DNA of 64,000 bases from Kocuria rosea subsp. polaris (GCF_001483755.1 NZ_LQBK01000022.1:195992-259991); one strand, 5' to 3'; positions 49,656-58,393 are shown, numbered from the stretch's first letter. Program-made: numbers and translations. The notes: generated from the letters alone by a model not told the origin.

Positions 49656-51562
49656 CGGGTCACCCAGGTCCTCTTCGTGGTGGTCGAGTAGTGCACGGTG
49701 AAGTTCTTGGAGAACCGCTGGCGGATCTCGGAGCCGTACCGGTACTCGTTGGTCGTGGGGTAGCCGTAGCCGCGCTCGGAGCCCGCGGCGATCCACTCGC
49801 GGCCGATCGCGCCGTTCTCCTGCACCGCGTGGGCGCCGGAGGCGGAGCTCCAGACGATCCGGTAGACCTTGCTGCCGTTGCGGAACACCTGGTAGGCGCC
49901 GCCGTTGAGCAGCCCGCCGCGCTCGGAGGTGACCGGATAGCCGTAGCCGCGCTCGTGACCGGCGCGCTTCCACAGCCCGCCGATCCCGCTGGTCTCCCGG
50001 ACCGGCACGGCGCCGGTGGCCGGGCTCCACAGCACCTTGGTCACGGCGCTGCCCTTGCGGAACACCTGATAGGCGCCGCCGTCGACGAGCCCGCGGACCT
50101 CACGGGTGGTGGGGTAGCCGTAGCCGTTCTCCCAGCGGGTCGCGGCGAACTTGCGGCCGATGGCCCCGTTGAAGTTCACGGGCCACGCCCCGGTGGAGGG
50201 CGTCCAGTAGAAGGTGTGCTTCTTGGAGAAGCCCTGCAGGACGCCGCCGTGGAGGAGTCCGCCGCGCTCGTTGCCGGTGGGGGTGCCGAACACGGAGGAG
50301 CCGCCGAGGGCCCGGTACTGGTTGCCGATGGCGCCCTTGACCACGTAGCCGGCGGGGGCCACCTCGGTGGGGGCGGCCGGGGCGCCGGACGGGGTCCGTC
50401 CGCCGAGCGGCTTGTAGTAGGCGTTGCGCGCCAGGTCCCGCAGCTGCGTGGAGCTGCCGCGGTAGACGTTGGCGTCGATCTGCTCGGTGAACCCGGCGTC
50501 GGTGTACTGCCAGAAGTCGTAGGTGGACCACGCGCTGGGGACGATGGGGGCCGCGGTCTCGTAGGCGGCGATGTGCATGGGGTGGTCGTTGAACGCGCTG
50601 GAGTTGCCCGTGCAGTCCCGCCACCAGTAATAGTTCGTGTAGATGGCCGGCAGCCGCCCGGTGCGGGACTTGTACCGGTCGGAGAAGTCCCGGATCCAGC
50701 GGACCATCTCGGACGGGGAGAAGCCGTAGCAGGCGTTGCCGTAGAGGGAGGGGTACGGGTTGTTCTCGATGTCCAGCAGGCCGGGCAGGGTCCGGCCGTC
50801 CGCGGACCAGCCGCCGCCGTTGGCCAGGAAGTAGTCCGCCTGCTTGGCGCCGGAGGAGTCCCGGGTGGGGATCGCGAAGTGGTAGCCGCCGCGGTACATG
50901 CCCACGGCCCCCGCACCGGCGTACTGCTGAGTGAACAGGCTGTTGCGGATGCTGTCGCCCTCGGAGGACTTCACGTAGGCGAAGCGCGAGCCCTGGTTCC
51001 ACAGGCTCGTCCAGTTCAGGGACGGCTGCCAGTTGGAGACGTCCGTGCCCTTGATGCCGCTGGGGGCCCAGGAGGCGGCGGCGCCGAGGGAGGACGCGGA
51101 CGCGACCCCCGCGCCCGCCTCCTCCGCGGCGTCACCGGCATCGGAGCCGGCAGCGGCATCCGTGCCGTCGTCGTCGGCGGTCCCGGAGAGCTCCTCCGCG
51201 GTGCGGGCGGAGCTCGCGGCGAGCTGCTCGAAGTGCTGGTCGGACTTGGCCCACTGCCCCATCACGGCACCGCCGTGGGGGTCGCCGGGGGTCGGCTGCG
51301 TGCCGGCGCGCTCCGGGTCGGGGAGGACGGCCTCGCCGGTGGTCCCGTCCACGAGGGTGGAGACGACCTCGCCGTCGGACTCCACGACCTTGGAGACCAG
51401 GTTGCCCTGCCGCTCCTCGGAGAGGGTGGTCGAAGAGGTGGTGGCGGCCCCGTCCAGGGCCGCGACCGGGGTGAGTGTGGTGATGGCCAGCACCGCCGCC
51501 GTGAGGGCAGCGGGCAGCGTCAGTCGGGGGGGTGCTTTCACGCTGGAACGCCTATCTCGCAT
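49652..51562 (-). CDS. GH25 lysozyme-like wall hydrolase with LGFP repeats
   Basis: 636 residues: signal peptide to about residue 32, a low-complexity region (about 90-160), a GH25 muramidase domain (about 165-370) with IKGTDVSNWQPSLNW (catalytic Asp), YVKSSEGDS and LPGLLDIENNP (Asp/Glu pair), then five to six LGFP repeats. The LGFP tail is closely similar to that of the next gene, down to GGVLQGF-KKHTFYW, AWPVNFNGAIGRKFAA and the terminal KRTWVTR. ATG at 51562 gives a normal signal peptide; ATG at 51595 would add 11 residues; neither has a Shine-Dalgarno. The 285 nt upstream to 51847 hold two divergent promoters. Confidence 0.9.
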   Translation of the reverse strand: MRDRRSSVKAPPRLTLPAALTAAVLAITTLTPVAALDGAATTSSTTLSEERQGNLVSKVVESDGEVVSTLVDGTTGEAVLPDPERAGTQPTPGDPHGGAVMGQWAKSDQHFEQLAASSARTAEELSGTADDDGTDAAAGSDAGDAAEEAGAGVASASSLGAAASWAPSGIKGTDVSNWQPSLNWTSLWNQGSRFAYVKSSEGDSIRNSLFTQQYAGAGAVGMYRGGYHFAIPTRDSSGAKQADYFLANGGGWSADGRTLPGLLDIENNPYPSLYGNACYGFSPSEMVRWIRDFSDRYKSRTGRLPAIYTNYYWWRDCTGNSSAFNDHPMHIAAYETAAPIVPSAWSTYDFWQYTDAGFTEQIDANVYRGSSTQLRDLARNAYYKPLGGRTPSGAPAAPTEVAPAGYVVKGAIGNQYRALGGSSVFGTPTGNERGGLLHGGVLQGFSKKHTFYWTPSTGAWPVNFNGAIGRKFAATRWENGYGYPTTREVRGLVDGGAYQVFRKGSAVTKVLWSPATGAVPVRETSGIGGLWKRAGHERGYGYPVTSERGGLLNGGAYQVFRNGSKVYRIVWSSASGAHAVQENGAIGREWIAAGSERGYGYPTTNEYRYGSEIRQRFSKNFTVHYSTTTKRTWVTR

Positions 51563-51629
51563 GGATCGTTGGGGGAACGACTCGTGCAAGGCCATGGGGA
51601 TGGGGGGAAGATCCTCTGGAGCCAGGTCG

Positions 51630-51660
51630 AGTATAAAGGTGCGTTTGCATAAATAATCAA
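51630..51660 (-). promoter_or_regulatory. Promoter of the GH25-CAP operon with CGTTTGCAT motif
   Basis: On the minus strand ATGCAAACG (51650-51642) is followed by 6 nt and TATACT (51635-51630), a near-consensus -10. TTGATT at 51660-51655 is a possible -35 with a long 19-nt spacer, so the 9-mer may be an activator site replacing the -35. Confidence 0.6.
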
Positions 51661-51846
51661 TAACGATGGGCCGTGTTACGCACCCGTACACCTCTGCGCG
51701 TAGTCATTCGGACCCGGGAACGACGACGGCGGGCTCGCCGCCTTCCAGCTCGGTCCCGCGGCGCGGTGCCGATGAGCGGGGAAACGCCCTGCTCAGGGCG
51801 GTCCCCCGGATACGATGAACCGGACTCGACCCCCCAGAGGAGAACC

Positions 51847-52458
51847 ATGGCCCCCACGCGCATCCTGACGGTCTGCACGGGCAACGTGTGCCGCTCGCCC
51901 ATGGCGGCGGTCGAGCTCGACCACGGCCTCAACGAGATCTCGCCCGGCGGCTTCGAGGTGACGAGCGCCGGGATGCACGCGCTGGTGGACGAGGGCTTCG
52001 AGGAGCGGGTCGGCCAGCTGGCCCGGGACCGCGGCCTGGAGGCCGCCGCCGCGCACAAGGCCCGGCAGGTCACCCCGGACGTGCTCCGGGACGTGGACCT
52101 GGTGCTCGTGATGGCCCGCGAGCACACCCAGCTGGTGCTCCAGCAGTCCCCGCGGCTGCTGAAGAAGGTCTTCACCCTGCGGGAGTTCGCCCGGATCCTG
52201 CAGTACCTCTCCACCGACCCGGAGCTGGACCGCGCTGTGCCGGCGGACCGCGCCGAGCGCTGGGCGTGGCTGGTCCAGCAGGCGCCGCGGCTGCGGCAGC
52301 GGGTGCCGGTGCGCCACCCCGAGCGCAACGACGTGATCGACCCCTACCGCCAGGAGGACGCGGTGCTCCAGCAGATGGCGGACGAGCTGTTCGAGGCCAC
52401 GGACGCCATCCTCGCCTTCGAGCGGCGCTACGCGGAGCGGGCGCCGACGGCAGGGTAG
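51847..52458 (+). CDS. Low-molecular-weight protein-tyrosine phosphatase
   Basis: 203-residue LMW-PTP. The P-loop CTGNVCRSP is at residues ~9-17 (C-x5-R-S) and the general acid Asp lies in VIDPYRQED near residue 165. In polysaccharide systems such enzymes dephosphorylate the tyrosine kinase (a kinase lies at 60.6-62.3 kb, though not adjacent). ATG at 51847 has GAGGAGA 4 nt upstream; a TACGAT -10 candidate lies at about 51809-51814. It is divergent from GH25 and ends in a hairpin terminator. Confidence 0.9.
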   Translation: MAPTRILTVCTGNVCRSPMAAVELDHGLNEISPGGFEVTSAGMHALVDEGFEERVGQLARDRGLEAAAAHKARQVTPDVLRDVDLVLVMAREHTQLVLQQSPRLLKKVFTLREFARILQYLSTDPELDRAVPADRAERWAWLVQQAPRLRQRVPVRHPERNDVIDPYRQEDAVLQQMADELFEATDAILAFERRYAERAPTAG

Positions 52459-52460
52459 TC

Positions 52461-52490
52461 CTCCCTCAGGTCGGTTTTACCCTGAGGGAG
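52461..52490 (+). terminator. Terminator after the phosphatase gene
   Basis: CTCCCTCAGG (52461-52470), loop TCGGTTTTAC, CCTGAGGGAG (52481-52490): perfect 10-bp stem followed by TTGT. Confidence 0.8.
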
Positions 52491-52560
52491 TTGTCCCGCC
52501 GAGGTGGTGTGCCTGACGGATCGCTGAGCTGTGCGACGGCGGAGTGCGTCGCGCGAGCGG

Positions 52561-52803
52561 TCAGCCCTGGCCGAACCTCTGCTGGGCAGCCTGGCGAGTG
52601 GTGTCGAGAGCAGCGCCGATCACGGCCCAGGAGTCACCGGCCTCGCGGGCCGCCTTCACCGCCTCGCGCAACTCCTGTTCCGCCTCGGCGATGTGCTGCC
52701 GAGCGGCCAGAATGCGCCGGAAATGCACAGCGTCGCGCGCTGGGTGTGACGACACCTCGAGTTCATCAAGTCCGGTGCGGTCGTGCGCGGTGGTGATGTC
52801 CAT
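52561..52803 (-). CDS. Small helix-turn-helix protein
   Basis: 80-residue, mostly helical protein ending in a clear HTH: AREAGDSWAVIGAALDTTRQAAQQRFGQG, the pattern of small actinobacterial sigma-like/HTH proteins (SWxxIGxALGxxRQAAxxRF). ATG at 52803 has GAGGTGG 8 nt upstream; an ATG at 52818 would overlap that site. No partner gene is adjacent. A perfect TGTCAAG/CTTGACA dyad 84 nt upstream could be its own operator. DNA binding is inference. Confidence 0.65.
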   Translation of the reverse strand: MDITTAHDRTGLDELEVSSHPARDAVHFRRILAARQHIAEAEQELREAVKAAREAGDSWAVIGAALDTTRQAAQQRFGQG

Positions 52804-52886
52804 GGAATTCCACCTCATCTCAAGTAGTCGTAGAACTTCGGCCGGAGCAGATGTCCAGGTCCTCAGGATGCCCGATCCCCTCGGGG

Positions 52887-52905
52887 TGTCAAGGTAAGCT
52901 TGACA
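52887..52905. promoter_or_regulatory. Dyad TGTCAAG-GTAAG-CTTGACA
   Basis: Perfect 7-bp arms, 5-nt centre, in the gap between the small HTH gene and the end of the ABC permease gene. On the minus strand it contains TTGACA (52892-52887), a consensus -35 pointing towards the HTH gene, so binding there would block or tune that promoter. Confidence 0.5.
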
Positions 52906-52938
52906 TCACTGGTCGCGACCTCGATGGTCGCACGCCCG

Positions 52939-53679
52939 TCAGGCGGGCATCCTGCGCAGCGTGAGGTAGGAGCCGACCGCGAGCAGGGCGCTCACCAGCA
53001 CGGCCCACATCGTCAGGCCCAGGGACCCGGTGTCGAGGATCCACGTCCCCACCTCCGGCCAGGCCTGCCGCAGGCTCACCAGGGCGATGAGCCCCACGAG
53101 GGCCAGGCCGATCGCGAGCATGACGATCACGAGCTTGGCCGTGCCGAAGCGCTTGAAGATCGTCGCGAACCAGAAGCCGATGATGAAGAACAGCATCGTC
53201 GAGACGAAGTACGTCAGGCCGGCCGCGAGCGGTCCCGCCTCCCACACCCACTCGAGGTAGGCGAAGTACCCGTTCAGGCCGTACCCGTCGGTGGCCTGCT
53301 CGACCAGTCCGAGCAGCACGAAGATCAGCGACATCCCGAGGCCGCTCACCGCGGCGGCCGCCAGGGAGCCGACGTAGAACTCCCGCCGCGTCAGGCTCAT
53401 CGCCTGGGAGAACGGGAAGGTCAGCGTCATGGCCTGGACGCCGACCACGAGGAAGTACCACAGCGGAGCCTGCGAGCCTCCACCGATCTTGACGTCCACG
53501 CCGCCCGCGCTCTGGATGATCCAGTAGATGAGCAGCGTGATCACCCACGCGCCGCCGAGCACGAGGGCCGGCACCCAGACGAACGTCTGCGTGTTCACGA
53601 ACTGCAGACGCACCACGTTGAGGGTGCGGTGGCGCACCGCGGCGGGGCGGGTGACGCTGCCGGCATCGAGGGCGGTCAT
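52939..53679 (-). CDS. ABC-2 type permease of a GntR-controlled exporter
   Basis: 246-residue membrane protein with six hydrophobic helices (for example WVPALVLGGAWVITLLIYW and MLFFIIGFWFATIFKRFG). It is the likely membrane half of the ABC transporter whose ATPase gene overlaps it by 4 nt (ATGA at 53676-53679). Substrate unknown; in YtrA-type operons such transporters respond to cell-wall antibiotics or act in membrane homeostasis. Confidence 0.8.
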   Translation of the reverse strand: MTALDAGSVTRPAAVRHRTLNVVRLQFVNTQTFVWVPALVLGGAWVITLLIYWIIQSAGGVDVKIGGGSQAPLWYFLVVGVQAMTLTFPFSQAMSLTRREFYVGSLAAAAVSGLGMSLIFVLLGLVEQATDGYGLNGYFAYLEWVWEAGPLAAGLTYFVSTMLFFIIGFWFATIFKRFGTAKLVIVMLAIGLALVGLIALVSLRQAWPEVGTWILDTGSLGLTMWAVLVSALLAVGSYLTLRRMPA

Positions 53680-54596
53680 CGGAGTGCTCCTTCCTGGGTG
53701 GCCGCGGCGGAGGCGTCGTGGCCGGGGGAGCGCCGTTGCGTGCGGCGCACGATGAGCTGCTGCAGCGAGACGGGCGCGAGCTCGAGTCCTGCCGCGGTGA
53801 GCGCGGCGCGCTCGGTCTCGTCGAGGCGGCCGAGGAACGTGACGGAGGCGACGCGGCCGAGGATCTCCCGGTGGATGACCTCGCGGCCGCGCACGGCGTC
53901 CTCGACCGCGGACGCCTCGCCGACGACGTTCGTGGCCTGGGCGCGGGCGTCGTCGGTGGACTCGTCCATGATGATCCGGCCCTCGTCGATCACGAGCACC
54001 CGCTCGAGGAGGTTCGCGACCTCGTCGATGAGGTGGCTCGAGAGCAGCACCGTCCGGGGGTGCTCCGCGTAGTCCGCCAGGAGCCGGTCGTAGAAGATCT
54101 GCCGCGCGACGGCGTCGAGGCCGAGGTACGGCTCGTCGAAGAAGGTGATCTCCGCGCGGGAGGCGAGACCGATGATGACGCCGACGGCGGAGAGCTGCCC
54201 GCGCGAGAGCTTCTTGATGGTGCGCTTCACGGGCAGCTGGAACTCCTCGACGAGCTCGTCGGCGAGGTGCTGGTCCCACCGCGGGAAGAACAGCCGCGCC
54301 GAGGTGAAGGCGTGCCGCGGGGTGGCGTCGTCGGGATACTTCTGGCTCTCGCGCACGAAGCACATCCGGCTGAGCACCCGGGCGTTCTCGTAGGGGTTCT
54401 CCCCGAACACCCGCACGTCACCGCTGGTGGGGAGGTTCTGGGCCGTGAGGATCGACATCGCGGTCGTCTTGCCGGCGCCGTTGCGCCCTAGCAGGCCGTA
54501 GATCGTGTCCTGCTCGACGTCGAAGCTCACGTCGTCGAGGGCGACCTTGTCCTTGTAGCGCTTCGTGAGGTTCCGGACCTGGATCACGGGGTTCAT
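53676..54596 (-). CDS. ABC transporter ATP-binding protein
   Basis: 306-residue ATPase: Walker A LLGRNGAGKTTAM (near residue 38), Q-loop region FVRESQKYPDDATPRH, signature KLSRGQLSAVGV, Walker B AEITFFDEPYLGLDA and the switch His in LLSSHLIDEVANL. A C-terminal extension (about 225-306) with ELAPVSLQQLIVRRTQR is typical of ABC-2/CcmA-type exporters. It is the middle gene of gntR-ATPase-permease; its start overlaps the gntR stop (ATGA). Confidence 0.92.
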   Translation of the reverse strand: MNPVIQVRNLTKRYKDKVALDDVSFDVEQDTIYGLLGRNGAGKTTAMSILTAQNLPTSGDVRVFGENPYENARVLSRMCFVRESQKYPDDATPRHAFTSARLFFPRWDQHLADELVEEFQLPVKRTIKKLSRGQLSAVGVIIGLASRAEITFFDEPYLGLDAVARQIFYDRLLADYAEHPRTVLLSSHLIDEVANLLERVLVIDEGRIIMDESTDDARAQATNVVGEASAVEDAVRGREVIHREILGRVASVTFLGRLDETERAALTAAGLELAPVSLQQLIVRRTQRRSPGHDASAAATQEGALR

Positions 54597-54991
54597 GGTG
54601 TCCTTCGATCTGGCGTGGCCTGTGGTGCGGTGCCGGCGGCACCGGCTCGGACGAGATCGGCGACGTCGTCGGGTCCGAGCCCGATCTTGCGCGCCTCGGC
54701 GAGCAGCGGGTGCACGTAGCGGTGGGCGAAGGCGTTGCGGCGCTCCTCGAGCAGGAGTTCGCGGGCGCCGGATGCCACGAACATCCCGATGCCCCGGCGC
54801 TTGTGGAGCACTCCCTTGCCGACGAGCATGTTGATGCCCTTCGCGGCGGTGGCCGGGTTGATGCGGTAGAAGGCGGCGAGCTCGGTGGTGGACGGGGCCT
54901 GCGCCTCCTCGGCGAGGCTGCCGTCCACGATCGAGTCCTCGACCTGTTCGGCGATCTGCACGAACAGGGGCCTGCCTTCGTCGACCACCAC
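54593..54991 (-). CDS. GntR-family (YtrA-type) transcriptional regulator
   Basis: 132-residue repressor: winged-helix domain (LFVQIAEQVEDSIVDGSL, then QAPSTTELAAFYRINPATAAKGINMLVGKGVLHKRRGIGMFV split over residues 9-70) and a short YtrA-type C-terminal helix pair (about 75-110), with no large effector domain. Start GTG 54991 or the next codon GTG 54988; GGAGG lies 2 and 5 nt before them, which favours 54988. First gene of the exporter operon and probably its autorepressor through the site at 55011-55027. Confidence 0.88.
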   Translation of the reverse strand: MVVDEGRPLFVQIAEQVEDSIVDGSLAEEAQAPSTTELAAFYRINPATAAKGINMLVGKGVLHKRRGIGMFVASGARELLLEERRNAFAHRYVHPLLAEARKIGLGPDDVADLVRAGAAGTAPQATPDRRTP

Positions 54992-55010
54992 GACCTCCGA
55001 GTTTCTCGGT

Positions 55011-55052
55011 TAGTTACTCCACTAGTACACCGCAGGAGCAGAGAAGGGGCAA
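55011..55052 (-). promoter_or_regulatory. gntR operon promoter and putative operator
   Basis: On the minus strand TTGCCC (55052-55047), 17 nt, TGTACT (55029-55024). The imperfect dyad TACTAGTGGAGTAACTA (55027-55011) covers the -10 and the start point, as expected for a YtrA-type operator. Confidence 0.55.
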
Positions 55053-55082
55053 GGGTATTCCGAAGACGCGGACATGTTGCGC

Positions 55083-57485
55083 TCAGGCGCCCACGTAGGC
55101 GGCGAGGTGCTCACCGGTGAGGGTCGAGCGGGCGGCGACGAGCTCGGCAGGGGTGCCCTCGAACACGACCCGGCCGCCGTCGTGGCCGGCGCCGGGGCCG
55201 AGGTCGATGATCCGGTCCGCGTGGGCCATGACCGCCTGGTGGTGCTCGATGACGATCACCGACTTGCCGGAGTCCACCAGCCGGTCGAGCAGGCCCAGCA
55301 GTTGCTGGACGTCGGCGAGGTGCAGGCCGGTGGTCGGCTCGTCGAGGACGTAGACGCCGCCCTTCTTGCCGAGATGCGTGGCCAGCTTGAGCCGCTGCCG
55401 CTCGCCGCCGGAGAGCGTGGTCAGCGGTTGGCCTAGGCTGAGGTAGCCCAGTCCAACGTCGGCCAGCCGGTCCAGGATCGCGTGCGCGGCGGGGGTGCGC
55501 GCCTCGCCGGCGCCGAAGAACTTCTCGGCCTCCTCGACCGGCATCGCGAGCACCTCGGCGATGTTGCGCCCGCCCAGCGTGTGCTCGAGCACCGAGGCCT
55601 GGAACCGCCGGCCCTCGCACTCCTCGCACGTGGTGGCCACCCCGGCCATCATCGCCAGGTCCGTGTAGATGACGCCGGCGCCGTTGCAGGCGGGACAGGC
55701 GCCCTCGGAGTTGGCGCTGAACAGCGCGGGCTTCACGCCGTTGGCCTTGGCGAAGGCCTTGCGGATGGGGTCCAGCAGTCCCGTGTACGTCGCCGGGTTG
55801 CTGCGCCGGGAGCCGCGGATGGCGGCCTGGTCGATCGACACCACGCCCTCCCGGCCGAGCACCGAGCCGGCGATCAGCGAGCTCTTGCCCGAGCCGGCCA
55901 CGCCCGTCAGCACCGTCAGCACGCCGAGCGGGATGTCGACGTCCACGGAGCGCAGGTTGTTCGTGTCGGCGCCGCGCACCTCCAGGACCCCGGAGGGTTC
56001 GCGGACCGACGGCTTCAGGGCAGCGCGGTCGTCCAGGTGCCGCCCGGTGAGGGTGCCCGCGGTGCGCAGACCGTCGACGGTGCCCTCGTAGCAGACCGTG
56101 CCGCCGCCCGTGCCGGCGCCGGGGCCGAGGTCGACCACGTGGTCGGCGATCGCGATGGTCTCCGGCTTGTGCTCCACGACCAGCACCGTGTTGCCCTTGT
56201 CCCGCAGGAGCAGCAGGAGGTTGTTCATCCGCTCGATGTCGTGCGGGTGCAGCCCGATGGTCGGTTCGTCGAAGACGTAGGTGACGTCGGTGAGCGAGGA
56301 GCCGAGGTGGCGGATCATCTTGGTGCGCTGAGCCTCCCCGCCGGAGAGCGTGCCCGAGGAGCGGCTGAGCGAGAGGTATCCCAGCCCGATCTCCACGAAG
56401 GAGTCGAGGGTCTCGCCCAGAGCCGTGAGCAGCGGTGCCACGGACGGCTCGTCCAGCTCGCGCACCCAGGCGGCGAGATCGCTGATCTGCATCGCGCAGG
56501 CCTCGGCGATGTTGATCCCGCGGATCGTGGAGGACCGGGCGGCCGCGCTGAGCCGGGTGCCGCCGCACTCGGGGCAGGCGGTGAACGTCACCGCCCGCTC
56601 CACGAAGGCGCGGATGTGCGGCTGCAGGGCGCTCACGTCCTTGGTCAGGAAGGACTTCTGGATCTTCGGGATCAGCCCCTCGTAGGTGAGGTTGATGCCG
56701 TCGACCTTGATCTTGGTCGGCTCCTTGTGCAGCAGGTCGTGCAACTCGTCCTCGGTGAAGTCGCGGATCGGCTTGTCCGGGTCGAAGAAGCCGCAGCCGC
56801 TGAAGATCCGGCCGTACCAGCCCTCCGTGCTGTAGCCGGGAACGGTGAGCGCGCCCTCGTTGAGGGACTTGGCGGAGTCGTAGAGCTGGGTGAGGTCGAA
56901 GTCGTTGACCTGGCCCATGCCCTCGCAACGAGGGCACATGCCGCCGGTGATGGAGAAGCTGCGCCGCTCCTTCACGGTCTTGCCGCCGCGTTCCATGGTC
57001 ACCGCGCCCGCGCCGCTGATCGAGGCGACGTTGAAGGAGAACGCCTTGGCCGTGCCGATGTGCGGCTGACCGAGCCGGCTGAAGAGGATCCGCAGCATCG
57101 CGTCCGCGTCGGTGGCGGTGCCGACCGTGGAGCGGGCGTTGGCGCCCATCCGCTCCTGGTCCACGATGATCGCGGTGGTGAGGCCGTCGAGGACGTCGAC
57201 GTCGGGCCGGGCCTGCGTGGGCATGAAGCCCTGCACGAAGGAGCTGTAGGTCTCGTTGATCAGCCGCTGGGACTCCGCGGCGATCGTGCCGAACACCAGC
57301 GAGCTCTTCCCGGACCCGGAGACACCGGTGAACACCGTCAACCGGCGCTTGGGCAGCTCCACGCTGATGTCCCGGAGGTTGTTCTCCCGGGCGCCCTGGA
57401 CCCGGATCAGGCCGTGGCTGTCGGCCACGTGCAGCGCAGTGGACGGTGCGGGGGAGTGCGGGTCCTGGCTCGGGGGCGTGCTCAT
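55083..57485 (-). CDS. UvrA-like (class III, drug-resistance type) ABC protein
   Basis: 800 residues, shorter than UvrA (about 950). Two UvrA-type ATPase modules: Walker [15 protein letters not shown] (near 55) and [14 protein letters not shown] (near 525); signatures [11 protein letters not shown] and [11 protein letters not shown]; zinc-knuckle cysteines [24 protein letters not shown] and CEECEGRR. The UvrB-binding domain of true UvrA is missing, as in DrrC/UvrA2-like proteins linked to resistance to DNA-binding drugs. ATG 57485 has GGAG 8 nt upstream. Beside the GntR-ABC operon but separated by 90 nt; probably transcribed alone. Confidence 0.9.
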   Translation of the reverse strand: MSTPPSQDPHSPAPSTALHVADSHGLIRVQGARENNLRDISVELPKRRLTVFTGVSGSGKSSLVFGTIAAESQRLINETYSSFVQGFMPTQARPDVDVLDGLTTAIIVDQERMGANARSTVGTATDADAMLRILFSRLGQPHIGTAKAFSFNVASISGAGAVTMERGGKTVKERRSFSITGGMCPRCEGMGQVNDFDLTQLYDSAKSLNEGALTVPGYSTEGWYGRIFSGCGFFDPDKPIRDFTEDELHDLLHKEPTKIKVDGINLTYEGLIPKIQKSFLTKDVSALQPHIRAFVERAVTFTACPECGGTRLSAAARSSTIRGINIAEACAMQISDLAAWVRELDEPSVAPLLTALGETLDSFVEIGLGYLSLSRSSGTLSGGEAQRTKMIRHLGSSLTDVTYVFDEPTIGLHPHDIERMNNLLLLLRDKGNTVLVVEHKPETIAIADHVVDLGPGAGTGGGTVCYEGTVDGLRTAGTLTGRHLDDRAALKPSVREPSGVLEVRGADTNNLRSVDVDIPLGVLTVLTGVAGSGKSSLIAGSVLGREGVVSIDQAAIRGSRRSNPATYTGLLDPIRKAFAKANGVKPALFSANSEGACPACNGAGVIYTDLAMMAGVATTCEECEGRRFQASVLEHTLGGRNIAEVLAMPVEEAEKFFGAGEARTPAAHAILDRLADVGLGYLSLGQPLTTLSGGERQRLKLATHLGKKGGVYVLDEPTTGLHLADVQQLLGLLDRLVDSGKSVIVIEHHQAVMAHADRIIDLGPGAGHDGGRVVFEGTPAELVAARSTLTGEHLAAYVGA

Positions 57486-57661
57486 CGTGTCTCCATCCCT
57501 GGGGCGCCCTGCCGTGACGGCCTCCGGCGGCGTCGCCCGGTTCGATCCGACCGGTTCCGAGCATACGTCCGGCCCGTCGTGGTGGGCAGGCGGACGTCCC
57601 TCGGTGCAGTACGTCGTCGTCATCGGTGCCGGGCGCGGCCGGCCGGTGCCATCATGGGCCC

Positions 57662-58024
57662 ATGGCGAGCACCGATCCGATCACTCTGGAGCAGCAGGGC
57701 TGGCAGGCCCTGTCCTCGACCGGCGAGCAGGCCGCGGCCTTCTACGACGACGTCCTCGCCCAGGAGGTGGTGATGCTGCTGCCCGGCGGCCTGCTCCTGG
57801 ACGACCGTGCGGCGATCGTGGCGTCCATGGCCGGGATCCCGTGGTCCTCCTACGAGCTGTCCGAGCTCCGGGCGCTGCACCCGACCCCCGACACTGCGGT
57901 GGTCTGCTACCGCGTGGTGGCCCGCCGGGGAGAGTCCGCCCCGTACGACGCGCTCGTCAGCAGCACCTACGCCCGCCGGGACCGGGGCTGGAAGCTGGTC
58001 GTGCACCAGCAGACCCCCTGCTGA
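57662..58024 (+). CDS. SnoaL/DUF4440-like small protein
   Basis: 120-residue NTF2-fold protein: EQAAAFYDDVLAQEVVMLLPGG and DRGWKLVVHQQTP are typical of DUF4440/SnoaL-like proteins, which bind small hydrophobic ligands or act as minor hydrolases/isomerases. No specific substrate is predictable. Start ATG 57662 lacks a Shine-Dalgarno; CATCAT lies 6 nt upstream and could serve a leaderless mRNA, weakly. It is divergent from the UvrA-like gene and lies 75 nt before the ArsR-type regulator. Confidence 0.75.
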   Translation: MASTDPITLEQQGWQALSSTGEQAAAFYDDVLAQEVVMLLPGGLLLDDRAAIVASMAGIPWSSYELSELRALHPTPDTAVVCYRVVARRGESAPYDALVSSTYARRDRGWKLVVHQQTPC

Positions 58025-58063
58025 GGCCGCCGCCGGAGCCCCGCCGAAGCAGGCCGGTGACTC

Positions 58064-58093
58064 TTGACCAGCAACCATAAGGTTGCCTATTCT
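58064..58093 (+). promoter_or_regulatory. Promoter with built-in operator of the ArsR-VOC pair
   Basis: TTGACC (58064-58069), 18-nt spacer, TATTCT (58088-58093), then 6 nt to GTG 58100 (leaderless). The spacer contains the perfect dyad GCAACC-ATAA-GGTTGC (58071-58086), ideally placed for repression by the ArsR-type protein it precedes. Confidence 0.75.
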
Positions 58094-58099
58094 GGACGT

Positions 58100-58393
58100 G
58101 TGGACATCCTGTTCCAGGCCCTGGCCCACCCCGCGCGGCGGATCCTGCTCGAGGAGCTCGCCGCGCGTAACGACCAGAGCCTCTTCGAGCTCACCGTGCG
58201 TCTCATCAACGACCACGGCCTGGCCATGACCCGGCAGGCCGTGACCAAGCACCTGGCCGTGCTGCGCCAGGCCGGCCTGGTGACCACCACCGTCCAGGGA
58301 CGCACCACGCTGCACCACCTGGACACCTCACCGCTCACCGCCGCGCGGCAGTGGATGGACTCCCTGCCGCCCCCGCCGAAGGACACGCCATGA
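58100..58393 (+). CDS. ArsR-type winged-helix regulator
   Basis: 97-residue HTH protein: DILFQALAHPARRILLEELAA, FELTVRLINDHGLAMTRQAVTKHLAVL (recognition helix) and GLVTTTVQGRTTLHHLD (wing). It lacks ArsR metal-binding cysteines, matching the metal-independent group that is often paired with VOC or SRPBCC genes. GTG at 58100 is chosen from the promoter geometry and because it starts the domain exactly. Its stop overlaps the VOC gene (ATGA), so the two are co-expressed and probably autoregulated through the dyad at 58071-58086. Confidence 0.88.
   Translation: MDILFQALAHPARRILLEELAARNDQSLFELTVRLINDHGLAMTRQAVTKHLAVLRQAGLVTTTVQGRTTLHHLDTSPLTAARQWMDSLPPPPKDTP

Noticed and set aside
55083-57485. 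Genuine UvrA of nucleotide excision repair
   Set aside because: Too short, and the UvrB-binding region is missing; isolated from uvrB/uvrC. It fits the class III drug-resistance type better.
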